A stretch of DNA of 9,716 bases from positions 1-9,716 of the forward strand of contig JADDQX010000078.1 in assembly GCA_016781115.1 (NCBI GenBank), written 5' to 3'. Made by a program: the position numbers and the translations under genes. Origin of the DNA: Actinomycetota bacterium. Lineage in GTDB: Bacteria; Actinomycetota; CADDZG01; WHSQ01. Position 1 is the stretch's first letter, and the number at the start of each line of letters is the position of its first letter. Below, piece after piece: positions 1-5,970 of the stretch. The notes beneath the pieces were generated by a model that worked only from the letters and a program-made list of their open reading frames with translations, was not told the DNA's origin and searched no databases.

Positions 1-624
1 ATGGACGGCTCGTGGCGGATCCCCGGGCCGGTAGTCCCGGACCCCGATGAACTCCTCTCCTGCGCCGGTTCGAGCGCGCTCGTGCAACACGTCGGCCGGA
101 TAGGACGACGGCTCGAGGATCGGGAACGACTTGATCTCGACCCAGCGCGGCACCACGACGAGGTCGGAGGGCACGTCGATGGTCCTCGTCGACCGCAGGA
201 AGCCGAACGGCGCCCCCGTAGTGAGCGTCATGGCTCCGGAGCTGAACACCCCGCGGCGCCACGCCGTCTTCACCAGCTCCACGTGCGCCTCTTCGCCCGG
301 TTTCGATCGCTCGACGAGAACGGCCGAGTCCTCGAAGGCAGCGAAGGCATCCTGCAGGCGGAGCAACGGGAGCGGCCGCCTGCCGTGGTTGGACACCGTC
401 AGACCGACCCGCATGTCATCTCCGACGCGGCCTCGGCGCGGGACGGTCCGCGCGACCTCGGCGTGCTTCAGGTGATGACGCATGAACGCCGATCCGACGA
501 CGAGCCCGAGCACACCCGCTGCGATCACGAACAGCCACGAGGCTTGCGCAGTGGAGCCGGCGATGAACAACAGCCCCGCGACCGCAGCGACCGTGAGGGC
601 CCGCTTCGTGGGTCTGCGTTTCAC
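1..624 (-). CDS. DUF58 domain protein, 3'-truncated by window edge
   Basis: The first 208 codons are visible; the C-terminus lies beyond base 1. The protein starts with a basic stretch (VKRRPTKR) followed by two hydrophobic segments (about residues 9-24 and 28-48), so it is membrane anchored with the rest probably cytoplasmic. Residues 189-208 read GEEFIGVRDYRPGDPPRAVH, the signature of DUF58 proteins (G-E-F, R-x-Y, PGD, R-x-[IV]-x-W). A vWA-like region normally follows and would be off-window. The GTG start overlaps the moxR stop codon (GTGA), which implies translational coupling. DUF58 proteins are commonly encoded directly after MoxR ATPases, often followed by a transglutaminase-like gene, and are thought to act with MoxR in assembling or maturing envelope or enzyme complexes; the exact role is not known. 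The family call is firm, the function is not. Confidence 0.9.
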   Translation of the reverse strand, partial: MKRRPTKRALTVAAVAGLLFIAGSTAQASWLFVIAAGVLGLVVGSAFMRHHLKHAEVARTVPRRGRVGDDMRVGLTVSNHGRRPLPLLRLQDAFAAFEDSAVLVERSKPGEEAHVELVKTAWRRGVFSSGAMTLTTGAPFGFLRSTRTIDVPSDLVVVPRWVEIKSFPILEPSSYPADVLHERARTGAGEEFIGVRDYRPGDPPRAVH

Positions 625-1577
625 GAGGTCTCGGAGGTGGTCGGAACGTGCGTCTTCGACACCACCTCTTTGATCACCTCGGTGGTGCGCCCGGGAGCGA
701 GGCGCATGCCGGCCACGGGAAGAACCCGGTGCGCGAGAACCGGCACGGCAAGCGTCTTCACGTCGTCCGGCACGACGAAGTCGCGTCCCTCGATCAGCGC
801 CCGCGCTTGCGCGCAGCGCACCAGCGAGATCGAGGCGCGAGGACTCGCCCCCAGCTCCAGATCCGGGTGGTTGCGCGTCGCGGCGGTGATCTTCAAGGCG
901 TAATCGAGAACGGCGGGCGAGACGTGCGTGTCCCGCACGACCTTCCGCACGTTCACGACCTCGTCGGGGTCCAGCACCGCTTCCAGCTCGTCGATCGGGT
1001 GCGAATGCAGCTGAGCGCGCACGATCTCTCGCTCCATGGCCTCGCTCGCATAGCCCAGCGCCATCGTGATCGCGAAGCGGTCGAGCTGGCCCTCCGGCAA
1101 CGGGTAGGTCCCGTGATGCTCGAGTGGGTTCTGCGTCGCGACCACGAACAGGGGGTCGGGCAGGGGGTGGCGGACGCCGTCGACCGTGACCGCGGCCTCG
1201 TCCATGGCCTCCAGCAGCGCGGACTGCGTCCGCGGGGTCGTCCTGTTGACCTCATCCACCAGGACGACGTGCGCGAACACGGGGCCGGGGATGAACTCGA
1301 ACCGCTGATGAGCCTGGTTGTAGACCGAGGTGCCGGTGACGTCCGTCGGGAGCAGGTCCGGCGTCGCCTGTATCCGCTTGAAGGTGCCTCGGATGGAGCG
1401 AGCGAGCGAGCGGGCAAGCATCGTCTTCCCCACTCCCGGCACGTCCTCGATCAAAAGGTGTCCGCCCGCGAACAGCGCCGTGGCTGCCGCCTCGATCGGC
1501 TTGCGCTTGCCCCTGATCACCTTCTCCACGTTGTCGATCAGGAGGCGGGCGGCTGTGGTCGCCGCGGCGGTGTCCAT
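621..1577 (-). CDS. MoxR-family AAA+ ATPase
   Basis: A 318-residue ATPase of normal MoxR length. Visible motifs: Walker A DVPGVGKT (residues 45-52), Walker B VVLVDEVNR (about 104-112), sensor 1 VVATQNP (145-151, Asn150), and the sensor 2 region GASPRAS (243-249), followed by the C-terminal helical lid. MoxR proteins are cytoplasmic chaperone-like ATPases that work with partner proteins carrying vWA-type domains, here presumably the DUF58 protein encoded next with a 4-base overlap. The ATG at 1577 is chosen because the protein then begins at the usual family N-terminus; the longer open frame upstream runs antisense through the archease gene. No good Shine-Dalgarno sequence precedes the ATG. 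A CACAAT hexamer sits 6 nt before it, consistent with a leaderless transcript. The 26-bp gap to archease means the two divergent promoters are packed together. Confidence 0.93.
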   Translation of the reverse strand: MDTAAATTAARLLIDNVEKVIRGKRKPIEAAATALFAGGHLLIEDVPGVGKTMLARSLARSIRGTFKRIQATPDLLPTDVTGTSVYNQAHQRFEFIPGPVFAHVVLVDEVNRTTPRTQSALLEAMDEAAVTVDGVRHPLPDPLFVVATQNPLEHHGTYPLPEGQLDRFAITMALGYASEAMEREIVRAQLHSHPIDELEAVLDPDEVVNVRKVVRDTHVSPAVLDYALKITAATRNHPDLELGASPRASISLVRCAQARALIEGRDFVVPDDVKTLAVPVLAHRVLPVAGMRLAPGRTTEVIKEVVSKTHVPTTSETS

Positions 1578-1583
1578 AGGAAG

Positions 1584-1589
1584 ATTGTG
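1584..1589 (-). promoter_or_regulatory. candidate -10 box of moxR (leaderless)
   Basis: On the minus strand the hexamer CACAAT (A2, A4, A5 and T6 match TATAAT) is followed by CTTCCT and then the ATG. A transcript starting about 7 nt after this box would begin at the start codon. I see no convincing -35 box. Inferred from sequence only. Confidence 0.4.
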
Positions 1590-1603
1590 GCACCTTCTAG
1601 GAC

Positions 1604-2035
1604 ATGGGTGACCACTCAGACGCAGGCTTCGAGATCCTCGAGCACACGGCGGACGTCGGCGTCCGCGGTTGGGGCGGCTCGATCGAGGAAGCTTTCCGGC
1701 AAGCAACGCTCGGCCTGCTCGACATCGTCGGCGCATGGCGACCGGGCAGGGATGAAGCCGGCGAGCGCGTGGCGATCTCAGTGGAGGGCCGCGACCTCGG
1801 CTCCGTGTTGGTGGACTGGCTGGGCGAGGTCCTCTACCTACAGGACACGCGCGACGTCGTCATCAGGTCGTTCGAGGTCGAGGAGGTCGCCGGAGACCGC
1901 GCCGAGGGATGGATCGAGCTATCGAGACGTCCTGCGGAGATCGAAGGCACCGCAGTGAAAGCGATCACGTACCACCAGCTGTCGGTGGAGGAACGCGATG
2001 GAGGCTGGACGGCGACGGTCTATCTCGACATCTAA
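1604..2035 (+). CDS. Archease, RtcB cofactor protein
   Basis: A 143-residue protein of standard archease length. Diagnostic motifs: LEHTADVGV at residues 12-20, DWLGEVLYLQ at 71-80, VKAITYHQLSV at 118-128, and the C-terminal TVYLDI. The Asp of HTAD (Asp17) and the penultimate Asp142 correspond to the acidic metal-binding residues of the family. Archease speeds the guanylylation of the RNA ligase RtcB, allows it multiple turnovers and broadens its nucleotide use. The next gene, 16 bp downstream on the same strand, is rtcB, so the pair is an operon in which the cofactor is made with its enzyme. The start is the only reasonable ATG. There is no proper Shine-Dalgarno sequence (only AGGA immediately before the ATG) and its promoter must lie within the 5' part of the divergent moxR gene. 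Alternative identities are unlikely. Confidence 0.95.
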   Translation: MGDHSDAGFEILEHTADVGVRGWGGSIEEAFRQATLGLLDIVGAWRPGRDEAGERVAISVEGRDLGSVLVDWLGEVLYLQDTRDVVIRSFEVEEVAGDRAEGWIELSRRPAEIEGTAVKAITYHQLSVEERDGGWTATVYLDI

Positions 2036-2040
2036 CGGGT

Positions 2041-2045
2041 AGGAG
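2041..2045 (+). promoter_or_regulatory. Ribosome binding site of rtcB
   Basis: AGGAG sits 6 nt before the ATG at 2052 and within the 16-bp gap after archease. It fixes the rtcB start and shows that this operon-internal gene uses Shine-Dalgarno initiation. Confidence 0.75.
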
Positions 2046-2051
2046 CCGGGC

Positions 2052-3497
2052 ATGGAACCCCTGGAGGTCGCTCCGTATCAGTGGGAGATCCCGCAGGGCT
2101 ACGTCGACGGGATGCGGGTGCCGGCGCGCATCTTCGCGTCGCGCTCGCTGCTGAACAAGGCTCTGGAGGACAACGCCGCGCAGCAGATCGCGAACGTCGC
2201 CACTCTTCCGGGCATAGTCGGGGCCGCGCTCGCGATGCCCGACATCCACTGGGGCTATGGGTTCCCGATAGGAGGTGTCGCAGCGACCGACGCGGACGCT
2301 GGGGGCGCCGTATCTCCGGGCGGGGTCGGGTTCGACATCGGGTGCGGGGTGAGGTTGGTCCGCACCGACCTCTCCTGGGAACCGGAGGTGAAGCCGCGGA
2401 TCAAGGACCTCGTGTCCTTGCTCGGCAAGCGCGTCCCGCGCGGCGTCGGCGGCAAGGGCCGGATGAGCTTGAGCGGCCGAGACGTCGACAAGGTGTTGAC
2501 CCAGGGCGTGGGTTTCCCCCTCTCGCGCGGCGTCGGATGGGAGGAGGATCTCGAGAACGTCGAAGACGGCGGCACCATCGCCGGCGCGGACCCAGACCAG
2601 GTGTCGGATCGCGCGAAGGAACGAGGTGCGCCGCAGCTCGGCAGCCTCGGCGCGGGGAACCACTTCCTCGAGGTCCAGGTGATCGACCAGATCCAGGACG
2701 CGGCGGCCGCGCAGGCGATGGCGCTGTTCGAGGGGCAGGTGGTCGTCATGATTCACTCCGGCTCCCGCGGGATGGGACACCAGACATGCCAGGAGTATGT
2801 GCGACAGATCGACCGGGTGATGCCGGAGCTCGGGATCGAGGTTCCGGATCGGCAGCTCGGCTGCGCGCCTATCGGACACGAGATCGCCGACGGATACCTG
2901 GGCGCGATGGCGGCGGCCGGGAACTACGCCAAGGCGAACCGGCACCTGTTGACGGACGCGGCCCGAGAAGCCTTCATGCACACCTTCCGCCGGCCTGCCC
3001 GAGACCTCGGCATGAACGTCGTGTACGACGTGTCGCACAACCTGGCCAAGATCGAGGAGTACGAGGTCGAGGGCCGGACGCGGCGGCTGTGCGTGCATCG
3101 CAAAGGCGCGACCCGCGCCTTCGGCCCCCAGCACCCAGAGCTTCCGAAGCGCTACAAGCACATCGGACAGCCCGTGATCATCCCCGGCAGCATGGGGACG
3201 GCGTCATACGTGTTGGTGGGCACCGACGGTGCGCGCCAACACTCCTTCTCGTCCACCTGCCACGGGGCGGGACGGGCCATGAGCCGCACCGCCGCGAAGA
3301 AGCAGATGAGCGGAGTCGACCTAAAGAAGGAGCTCGAGGACAAGGGCGTCACGCTCGCCGCGTCGCAGTGGAAGCTCTTGTCCGAGGAGGCGCCGTACGC
3401 CTACAAGGACGTGTCCGAGGTGGTGGCAACGTGCGAGGGCGCGGGCATCTCCCAGGTGGTCGCGCGGATGCGACCCGTGGGGGTGGTGAAGGGCTAG
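2052..3497 (+). CDS. rtcB: RtcB RNA ligase (3'-phosphate/5'-OH RNA ligase)
   Basis: A 481-residue, full-length RtcB. RtcB joins RNA ends bearing 2',3'-cyclic phosphate or 3'-phosphate to 5'-OH ends using GTP and Mn2+, through a covalent His-GMP intermediate. It acts in tRNA splicing and, in bacteria, in RNA repair. All catalytic residues are visible: FDIGCG (Asp95 and Cys98), GAGNHF (Asn203, His204), MIHSGSRG (His235), DVSHN (His329) and the guanylylated His404 in STCHGAGRAMSR. The MPDIHWGYGFPIGG segment (62-75) is also canonical. The numbering almost matches the archaeal enzyme from Pyrococcus, so there is no truncation or insertion. It is the second gene of an operon with archease and ends at a perfect palindrome shared with the convergent protease gene. 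There is no rtcA or rtcR in view, so the sigma-54 Rtc regulation of enterics is not supported here. Confidence 0.97.
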   Translation: MEPLEVAPYQWEIPQGYVDGMRVPARIFASRSLLNKALEDNAAQQIANVATLPGIVGAALAMPDIHWGYGFPIGGVAATDADAGGAVSPGGVGFDIGCGVRLVRTDLSWEPEVKPRIKDLVSLLGKRVPRGVGGKGRMSLSGRDVDKVLTQGVGFPLSRGVGWEEDLENVEDGGTIAGADPDQVSDRAKERGAPQLGSLGAGNHFLEVQVIDQIQDAAAAQAMALFEGQVVVMIHSGSRGMGHQTCQEYVRQIDRVMPELGIEVPDRQLGCAPIGHEIADGYLGAMAAAGNYAKANRHLLTDAAREAFMHTFRRPARDLGMNVVYDVSHNLAKIEEYEVEGRTRRLCVHRKGATRAFGPQHPELPKRYKHIGQPVIIPGSMGTASYVLVGTDGARQHSFSSTCHGAGRAMSRTAAKKQMSGVDLKKELEDKGVTLAASQWKLLSEEAPYAYKDVSEVVATCEGAGISQVVARMRPVGVVKG

Positions 3498-3514
3498 CTC
3501 GGGATCCCGAGCTA
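3495..3514. terminator. Perfect 20-bp palindrome between convergent rtcB and protease genes
   Basis: The 10-base arms TAGCTCGGGA and TCCCGAGCTA are exact reverse complements. As RNA they can form an 8-bp stem with a GATC loop on either strand. The palindrome includes the rtcB TAG stop and ends 5 bp before the protease stop codon (3520-3522, read on the minus strand), so it is well placed as a bidirectional terminator. No T-tract follows on either side, so intrinsic termination would have to be of the U-poor type common in high-GC actinobacteria. Alternatively it could be a protein-binding palindrome, though its position favours termination. Confidence 0.6.
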
Positions 3515-3519
3515 AGCCG

Positions 3520-4578
3520 TTAGCAGCTCGTCGCCGCCTTCAGCGCGTTCACCCGTCCGTATCCGTACACGGGGTCGCGGCCGGGCGTGCCCAGGTCGTC
3601 GGCGGTCCCGAGGATGCACGAGATGATCTGCGTGTTGGTGAGGCCCTTGCCCGCGAGCAGCCCCGCCACACCCGACACGAACGGCGTCGCCATCGACGTG
3701 CCCGACAGGCCTTCGTAGCCGTCCTCGTCGGAGCAGTAGGTCTCGGTGCCCGAGAGGTAGGTCGAGAAGATGTCGCCGGCGCAGGTGAGGCCTTCGCCTC
3801 CGGGCGCCACGAGGTAGTTCTTCATCTGGGTGGCGTCACCGTTCGAGTACCAGGAGCGAATGTCGTTGCGGTCGGTGGCGCCTACGCAAAGGACCGCTGG
3901 GGCAGCCGAGGGCTCGGCGCACACGGGCGCTGAGTCGTTCCCCGCAGCGATCACCACGACCGAGCCCATGGAGTTGGCATACGCGATCGCGTCGTAAACC
4001 GGGTCCAGCAGTCCGATGAGCGACACGGTCTCGCCGAGCCCCGTGAGGAAGCCGAGCGACAGGTTGATGACATCGGCGCCGTTGTCGGCCGCGTAACGGA
4101 TACCCGCAGCCACCTCATCGGTCGAACCCGACCCCTCCGCATCCAGAACTCGCACCGGGAGGATCTGTGCACCCGGCGCCGTGCCCGCCACGCCCACGCC
4201 GTTGCCGGTCAGGGCCGCGGCGATACCCGCCACGTGAGTGCCGTGTCCGTTCTCGTCCTGCGCCCCATCTTGCACGCAGGTCCGGGCGCCGTTCTTGCCC
4301 GGCTCCTTCTTGCAGTTGCCGTTGGGCTCCGAGAAGTCGGCGTCGGGATTGTTGATGATCTTCGAGGAGAGGTCCGGGTGGTCGAGGTCGACGCCGGTGT
4401 CCACGATCGCGACCACAGCTCCAGTGCCGTCTGCCGTCGCCCACGCCTGCTCCGCCTGGATCTTCTGGAGGCCCCACTGCTTGCCGAAGTACGGGTCGTT
4501 CGACGCTCCCGAAGCGGCGCCACCCACGACCACGGTGGCAAGTGCTGCAGCGGTCAGAACTCCGGTGAGCTTTAGCAA
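3520..4578 (-). CDS. Secreted subtilisin-like serine protease (peptidase S8)
   Basis: A 352-residue exported protease. Residues 1-26 form a signal peptide: Leu-Lys then a long Ala/Val-rich core, with a probable cleavage near Ala-Ser-Gly-Ala-Ser. The catalytic triad is Asp60 in AIVDTGVDLDHPDL, His112 in GHGTHVAGIA and Ser295 in LSGTSMATP; the oxyanion Asn is 214 in IAAGNDS. Eight cysteines (89, 101, 220, 231, 266, 282, 321, 352) could give four disulfides, fitting an extracellular enzyme. The mature domain begins almost at once (NDPYFGKQWGLQKIQAEQAW), so the usual I9 propeptide is absent. The start is TTG at 4578: AGGAGG lies 6 nt before it and the signal peptide begins there. A longer reading upstream would run into fpg and lacks sense. 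The substrate is unknown. It is convergent with rtcB, and fpg lies 145 bp upstream on the same strand. Confidence 0.94.
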   Translation of the reverse strand: MLKLTGVLTAAALATVVVGGAASGASNDPYFGKQWGLQKIQAEQAWATADGTGAVVAIVDTGVDLDHPDLSSKIINNPDADFSEPNGNCKKEPGKNGARTCVQDGAQDENGHGTHVAGIAAALTGNGVGVAGTAPGAQILPVRVLDAEGSGSTDEVAAGIRYAADNGADVINLSLGFLTGLGETVSLIGLLDPVYDAIAYANSMGSVVVIAAGNDSAPVCAEPSAAPAVLCVGATDRNDIRSWYSNGDATQMKNYLVAPGGEGLTCAGDIFSTYLSGTETYCSDEDGYEGLSGTSMATPFVSGVAGLLAGKGLTNTQIISCILGTADDLGTPGRDPVYGYGRVNALKAATSC

Positions 4579-4584
4579 TCCAAG

Positions 4585-4590
4585 CCTCCT
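4585..4590 (-). promoter_or_regulatory. Ribosome binding site deciding the TTG start of the protease
   Basis: AGGAGG on the minus strand lies 6 nt before TTG (4578-4576). It is the best Shine-Dalgarno sequence in the window and is the reason for choosing a TTG start. Confidence 0.8.
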
Positions 4591-4605
4591 ACGGGCGTGC
4601 ACGTC

Positions 4606-4651
4606 GAGGGATCCCCTCACAGGAAGGATTGGGCACCGGCCCCTGTCCTCC
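4606..4651 (-). promoter_or_regulatory. Two hairpins in the 5' leader of the protease gene
   Basis: Between fpg and the protease the minus strand holds two potential stem-loops. The first (4621-4651) is imperfect: an outer AGGAGGA paired with TCCTTCCT and an inner GGGC/GCCC-type stem. The second (4606-4618) is GAGGG-GAT-CCCTC. They end about 15 nt upstream of the Shine-Dalgarno sequence, so they could affect translation or mRNA stability. I compared the region by eye with the c-di-AMP (ydaO) riboswitch pattern and did not find a match. Confidence 0.3.
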
Positions 4652-4684
4652 TGCCCGATAGGTCCGGAAATCCCTATTTCTGCG

Positions 4685-4704
4685 CCGCGGGAACCACCCC
4701 GCAG
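4685..4704 (-). terminator. Possible terminator of fpg
   Basis: On the minus strand CTGCGGG-GTGGTT-CCCGCGG gives a 7-bp stem (one G-T pair) with a 6-nt loop, 19 nt after the fpg stop codon. A U-tract is lacking. It would separate fpg transcription from the downstream protease. Confidence 0.4.
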
Positions 4705-4723
4705 GTCGTTCTCGCGGAAGATG

Positions 4724-5527
4724 TCAGTGGCGCTGGCAGCGCGGGCAGTAGGTCGTTCCGCGGCCCCCCAGGACGACCTTCCGCATCGGGGTCGCGCAGC
4801 GGGGACATGGCTTGCCCTGTTGGCCGTAAGCGACCAAGAAGGCAGCATTGCGCCCGCTCTCGCCGTTCACCATCTGGTAGTCGCTGAAGGTCGTCCCCTC
4901 ACGCTCGATCGCGCCCGCCAAGGTCTCCCGGATGGCCCTGTGGAGCTCGAAAGCTCGTCGCTTGCCGACCTTCCTGCTCGCGGGGTGGATCCTCGCCAGC
5001 CACAGAGCCTCGTCCGCGTAGATGTTGCCGACGCCGGCCACCGGGCGCTGCGACAGAAGGAACGGCTTCACCGGGCTGTTCGTCCGCTGCAGCTCCCAGG
5101 CGAAGACATCGGGATCGAACTCGTCGCTCAGAGGTTCCGGCCCGATCATCGCCAGCATCGGGATGGCGTCGTAGATGCCGGCCTCGACCACGGCCATCCG
5201 GCCGAACCGCCGGACGTCTCTGAAGCACAGCGACCGCGCGTCGTCGAGCTCGAGGCGAGCCCGCACGTGAGGGTCCTCGAGGTCGAACCGGAGGACCCCC
5301 GTCATGCCGAGATGCATGACGAGCTCGAGCCCCCCGTCCAGCGGAGCGATCAGGAACTTCCCCCGCCGGCCCACGCTCTCGATCGTTCGACCCGCCGCCA
5401 GTTCGAGGCGATGGAACTCGCGCGGCATGGTCGGGATCGGGTCCGACCACGCCCGCAGTACGCGCCGCCCTTGCAGCTCGGGATCGAGCTGCCGCCGGAC
5501 CGACTCGACCTCGGGCAGCTCGGGCAT
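4724..5527 (-). CDS. mutM: Formamidopyrimidine-DNA glycosylase (Fpg/MutM)
   Basis: A 267-residue base-excision repair enzyme that removes 8-oxoguanine and formamidopyrimidines and cuts the resulting abasic site. Visible features: N-terminal MPELPEVE, with Pro2 as the nucleophile after Met removal and catalytic Glu3; Lys57 in GRRGKFL; the intercalating set Met75 (HLGMTG), Arg106 and Phe108 (DVRRFG), which marks Fpg rather than Nei; the helix-two-turn-helix AGVGNIYADEAL (164-175); and a C-terminal zinc finger with Cys241, Cys244, Cys261 and Cys264 and the lesion-contacting Arg257. One small oddity is LLSQ at 157-160, where LLDQ or LMDN is usual just before the helix-two-turn-helix. It is divergent from csaA, with start codons 17 bp apart and a TAACCT box 6 nt before its ATG, so the mRNA is probably leaderless. 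Confidence 0.96.
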   Translation of the reverse strand: MPELPEVESVRRQLDPELQGRRVLRAWSDPIPTMPREFHRLELAAGRTIESVGRRGKFLIAPLDGGLELVMHLGMTGVLRFDLEDPHVRARLELDDARSLCFRDVRRFGRMAVVEAGIYDAIPMLAMIGPEPLSDEFDPDVFAWELQRTNSPVKPFLLSQRPVAGVGNIYADEALWLARIHPASRKVGKRRAFELHRAIRETLAGAIEREGTTFSDYQMVNGESGRNAAFLVAYGQQGKPCPRCATPMRKVVLGGRGTTYCPRCQRH

Positions 5528-5532
5528 GGCTT

Positions 5533-5538
5533 TAGGTT
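5533..5538 (+). promoter_or_regulatory. Candidate -10 box of csaA (leaderless)
   Basis: TAGGTT fits the actinobacterial TANNNT -10 consensus and ends 6 nt before the ATG at 5545, so transcription would begin at the start codon. There is no Shine-Dalgarno sequence. It overlaps the fpg -10 box on the other strand. No clear -35 hexamer is seen. Confidence 0.55.
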
Positions 5539-5539
5539 A
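5534..5539 (-). promoter_or_regulatory. Candidate -10 box of fpg (leaderless)
   Basis: On the minus strand TAACCT (TANNNT) is followed by AAAGCC and then the fpg ATG, the same 6-nt spacing as on the opposite side. It shares five base pairs with the csaA box, so the two promoters are nearly superimposed. Confidence 0.55.
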
Positions 5540-5544
5540 AGTCG

Positions 5545-5940
5545 ATGGCCCAACACGAGATCGATCCGGCAGCACTTCCGTACGCGCTCGACAAGTTGCC
5601 GCGCAAGCCCGACGTCGGAGCCGAGGGTTTCTTCGCGCTCGACCTGCGCGCCGGCCGGGTGACGAAGGTCGAGGACTTCCCCGAGGCTCGGAACCCGTCG
5701 TGGAAGGTGACGGTGGACTTCGGGCCGCTGGTCGGAGAACTCAGAACGAGCGCCAAGATCACCAACTACAGCCGGGCCGAGCTGCAGGGCCGGATGGTGG
5801 TCGGAGCGATCAACCTCGGCACCCGCCGGATCGCCGGGTTCAAGAGCGAGTTCCTGATCCTGGGCGCACTGGACCCGGACGGGACGGTGCGCCTTCTGCA
5901 ACTGGAAGAAGAGGTGCGGCCGGGCTCCCCTATCGCCTGA
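5545..5940 (+). CDS. csaA: CsaA-like tRNA-binding-domain protein
   Basis: A 131-residue protein whose residues about 30-131 match CsaA, a stand-alone version of the OB-fold tRNA-binding domain also found at the C-terminus of methionyl-tRNA synthetase. Matching stretches: LDLRAGRVTKVEDFPEAR (33-50), a VDFG strand, SAKITNY, INLGTRRIAGFKSEFLILG, and a closing LLQLEEEV..G segment. B. subtilis CsaA is described as a homodimeric export-related chaperone and some homologues bind tRNA; the physiological role here cannot be told from sequence. There are about 28 extra residues in front (MAQHEIDPAALPYALDKLP...) that the short classical CsaA proteins lack. The start is supported by the -10 box 6 nt upstream. 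It ends inside a strong terminator hairpin shared with sodC. Confidence 0.85.
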   Translation: MAQHEIDPAALPYALDKLPRKPDVGAEGFFALDLRAGRVTKVEDFPEARNPSWKVTVDFGPLVGELRTSAKITNYSRAELQGRMVVGAINLGTRRIAGFKSEFLILGALDPDGTVRLLQLEEEVRPGSPIA

Positions 5941-5950
5941 GCCCGGCCGC
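5916..5950. terminator. Strong bidirectional hairpin between csaA and sodC
   Basis: GCGGCCGGGCTC (5916-5927) and GAGCCCGGCCGC (5939-5950) are exact reverse complements, giving a 12-bp, nearly all G/C stem with an 11-nt loop. The csaA stop codon TGA (5938-5940) spans the end of the loop and the start of the right arm. It lies 20 bp past the sodC stop on the other strand, so it can serve both convergent genes. On the minus strand it is followed by a pyrimidine-rich run (ACCTCTTCTTCC); neither side has a long T-tract. Confidence 0.75.
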
Positions 5951-5970
5951 TCCCTCTGTGAAACGTTCCT

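Noticed and set aside
648..1958. A 436-codon open frame on the plus strand
   Set aside because: It runs antisense through moxR and then out of frame through archease. It is rich in Arg and Gly with no recognisable domain, as expected of frames opposite high-GC genes.
1965..3161. A 398-codon open frame on the minus strand
   Set aside because: Antisense to rtcB, whose catalytic motifs are intact on the plus strand. The minus-strand product shows no family features.
4606..4704. A c-di-AMP (ydaO-type) riboswitch before the secreted protease
   Set aside because: Hairpins are present but the conserved blocks of that riboswitch are not visible by eye.
4579..4848. Extension of the protease upstream to an ATG/GTG, which might supply a propeptide
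   Set aside because: The extension overlaps the 3' end of fpg, has no prodomain-like sequence and no Shine-Dalgarno sequence, and would bury the clear signal peptide internally.
4238..5662. A 474-codon open frame on the plus strand
   Set aside because: It spans the antisense of the protease, the gap and fpg, and then overlaps csaA out of frame. No single real gene would cover these.
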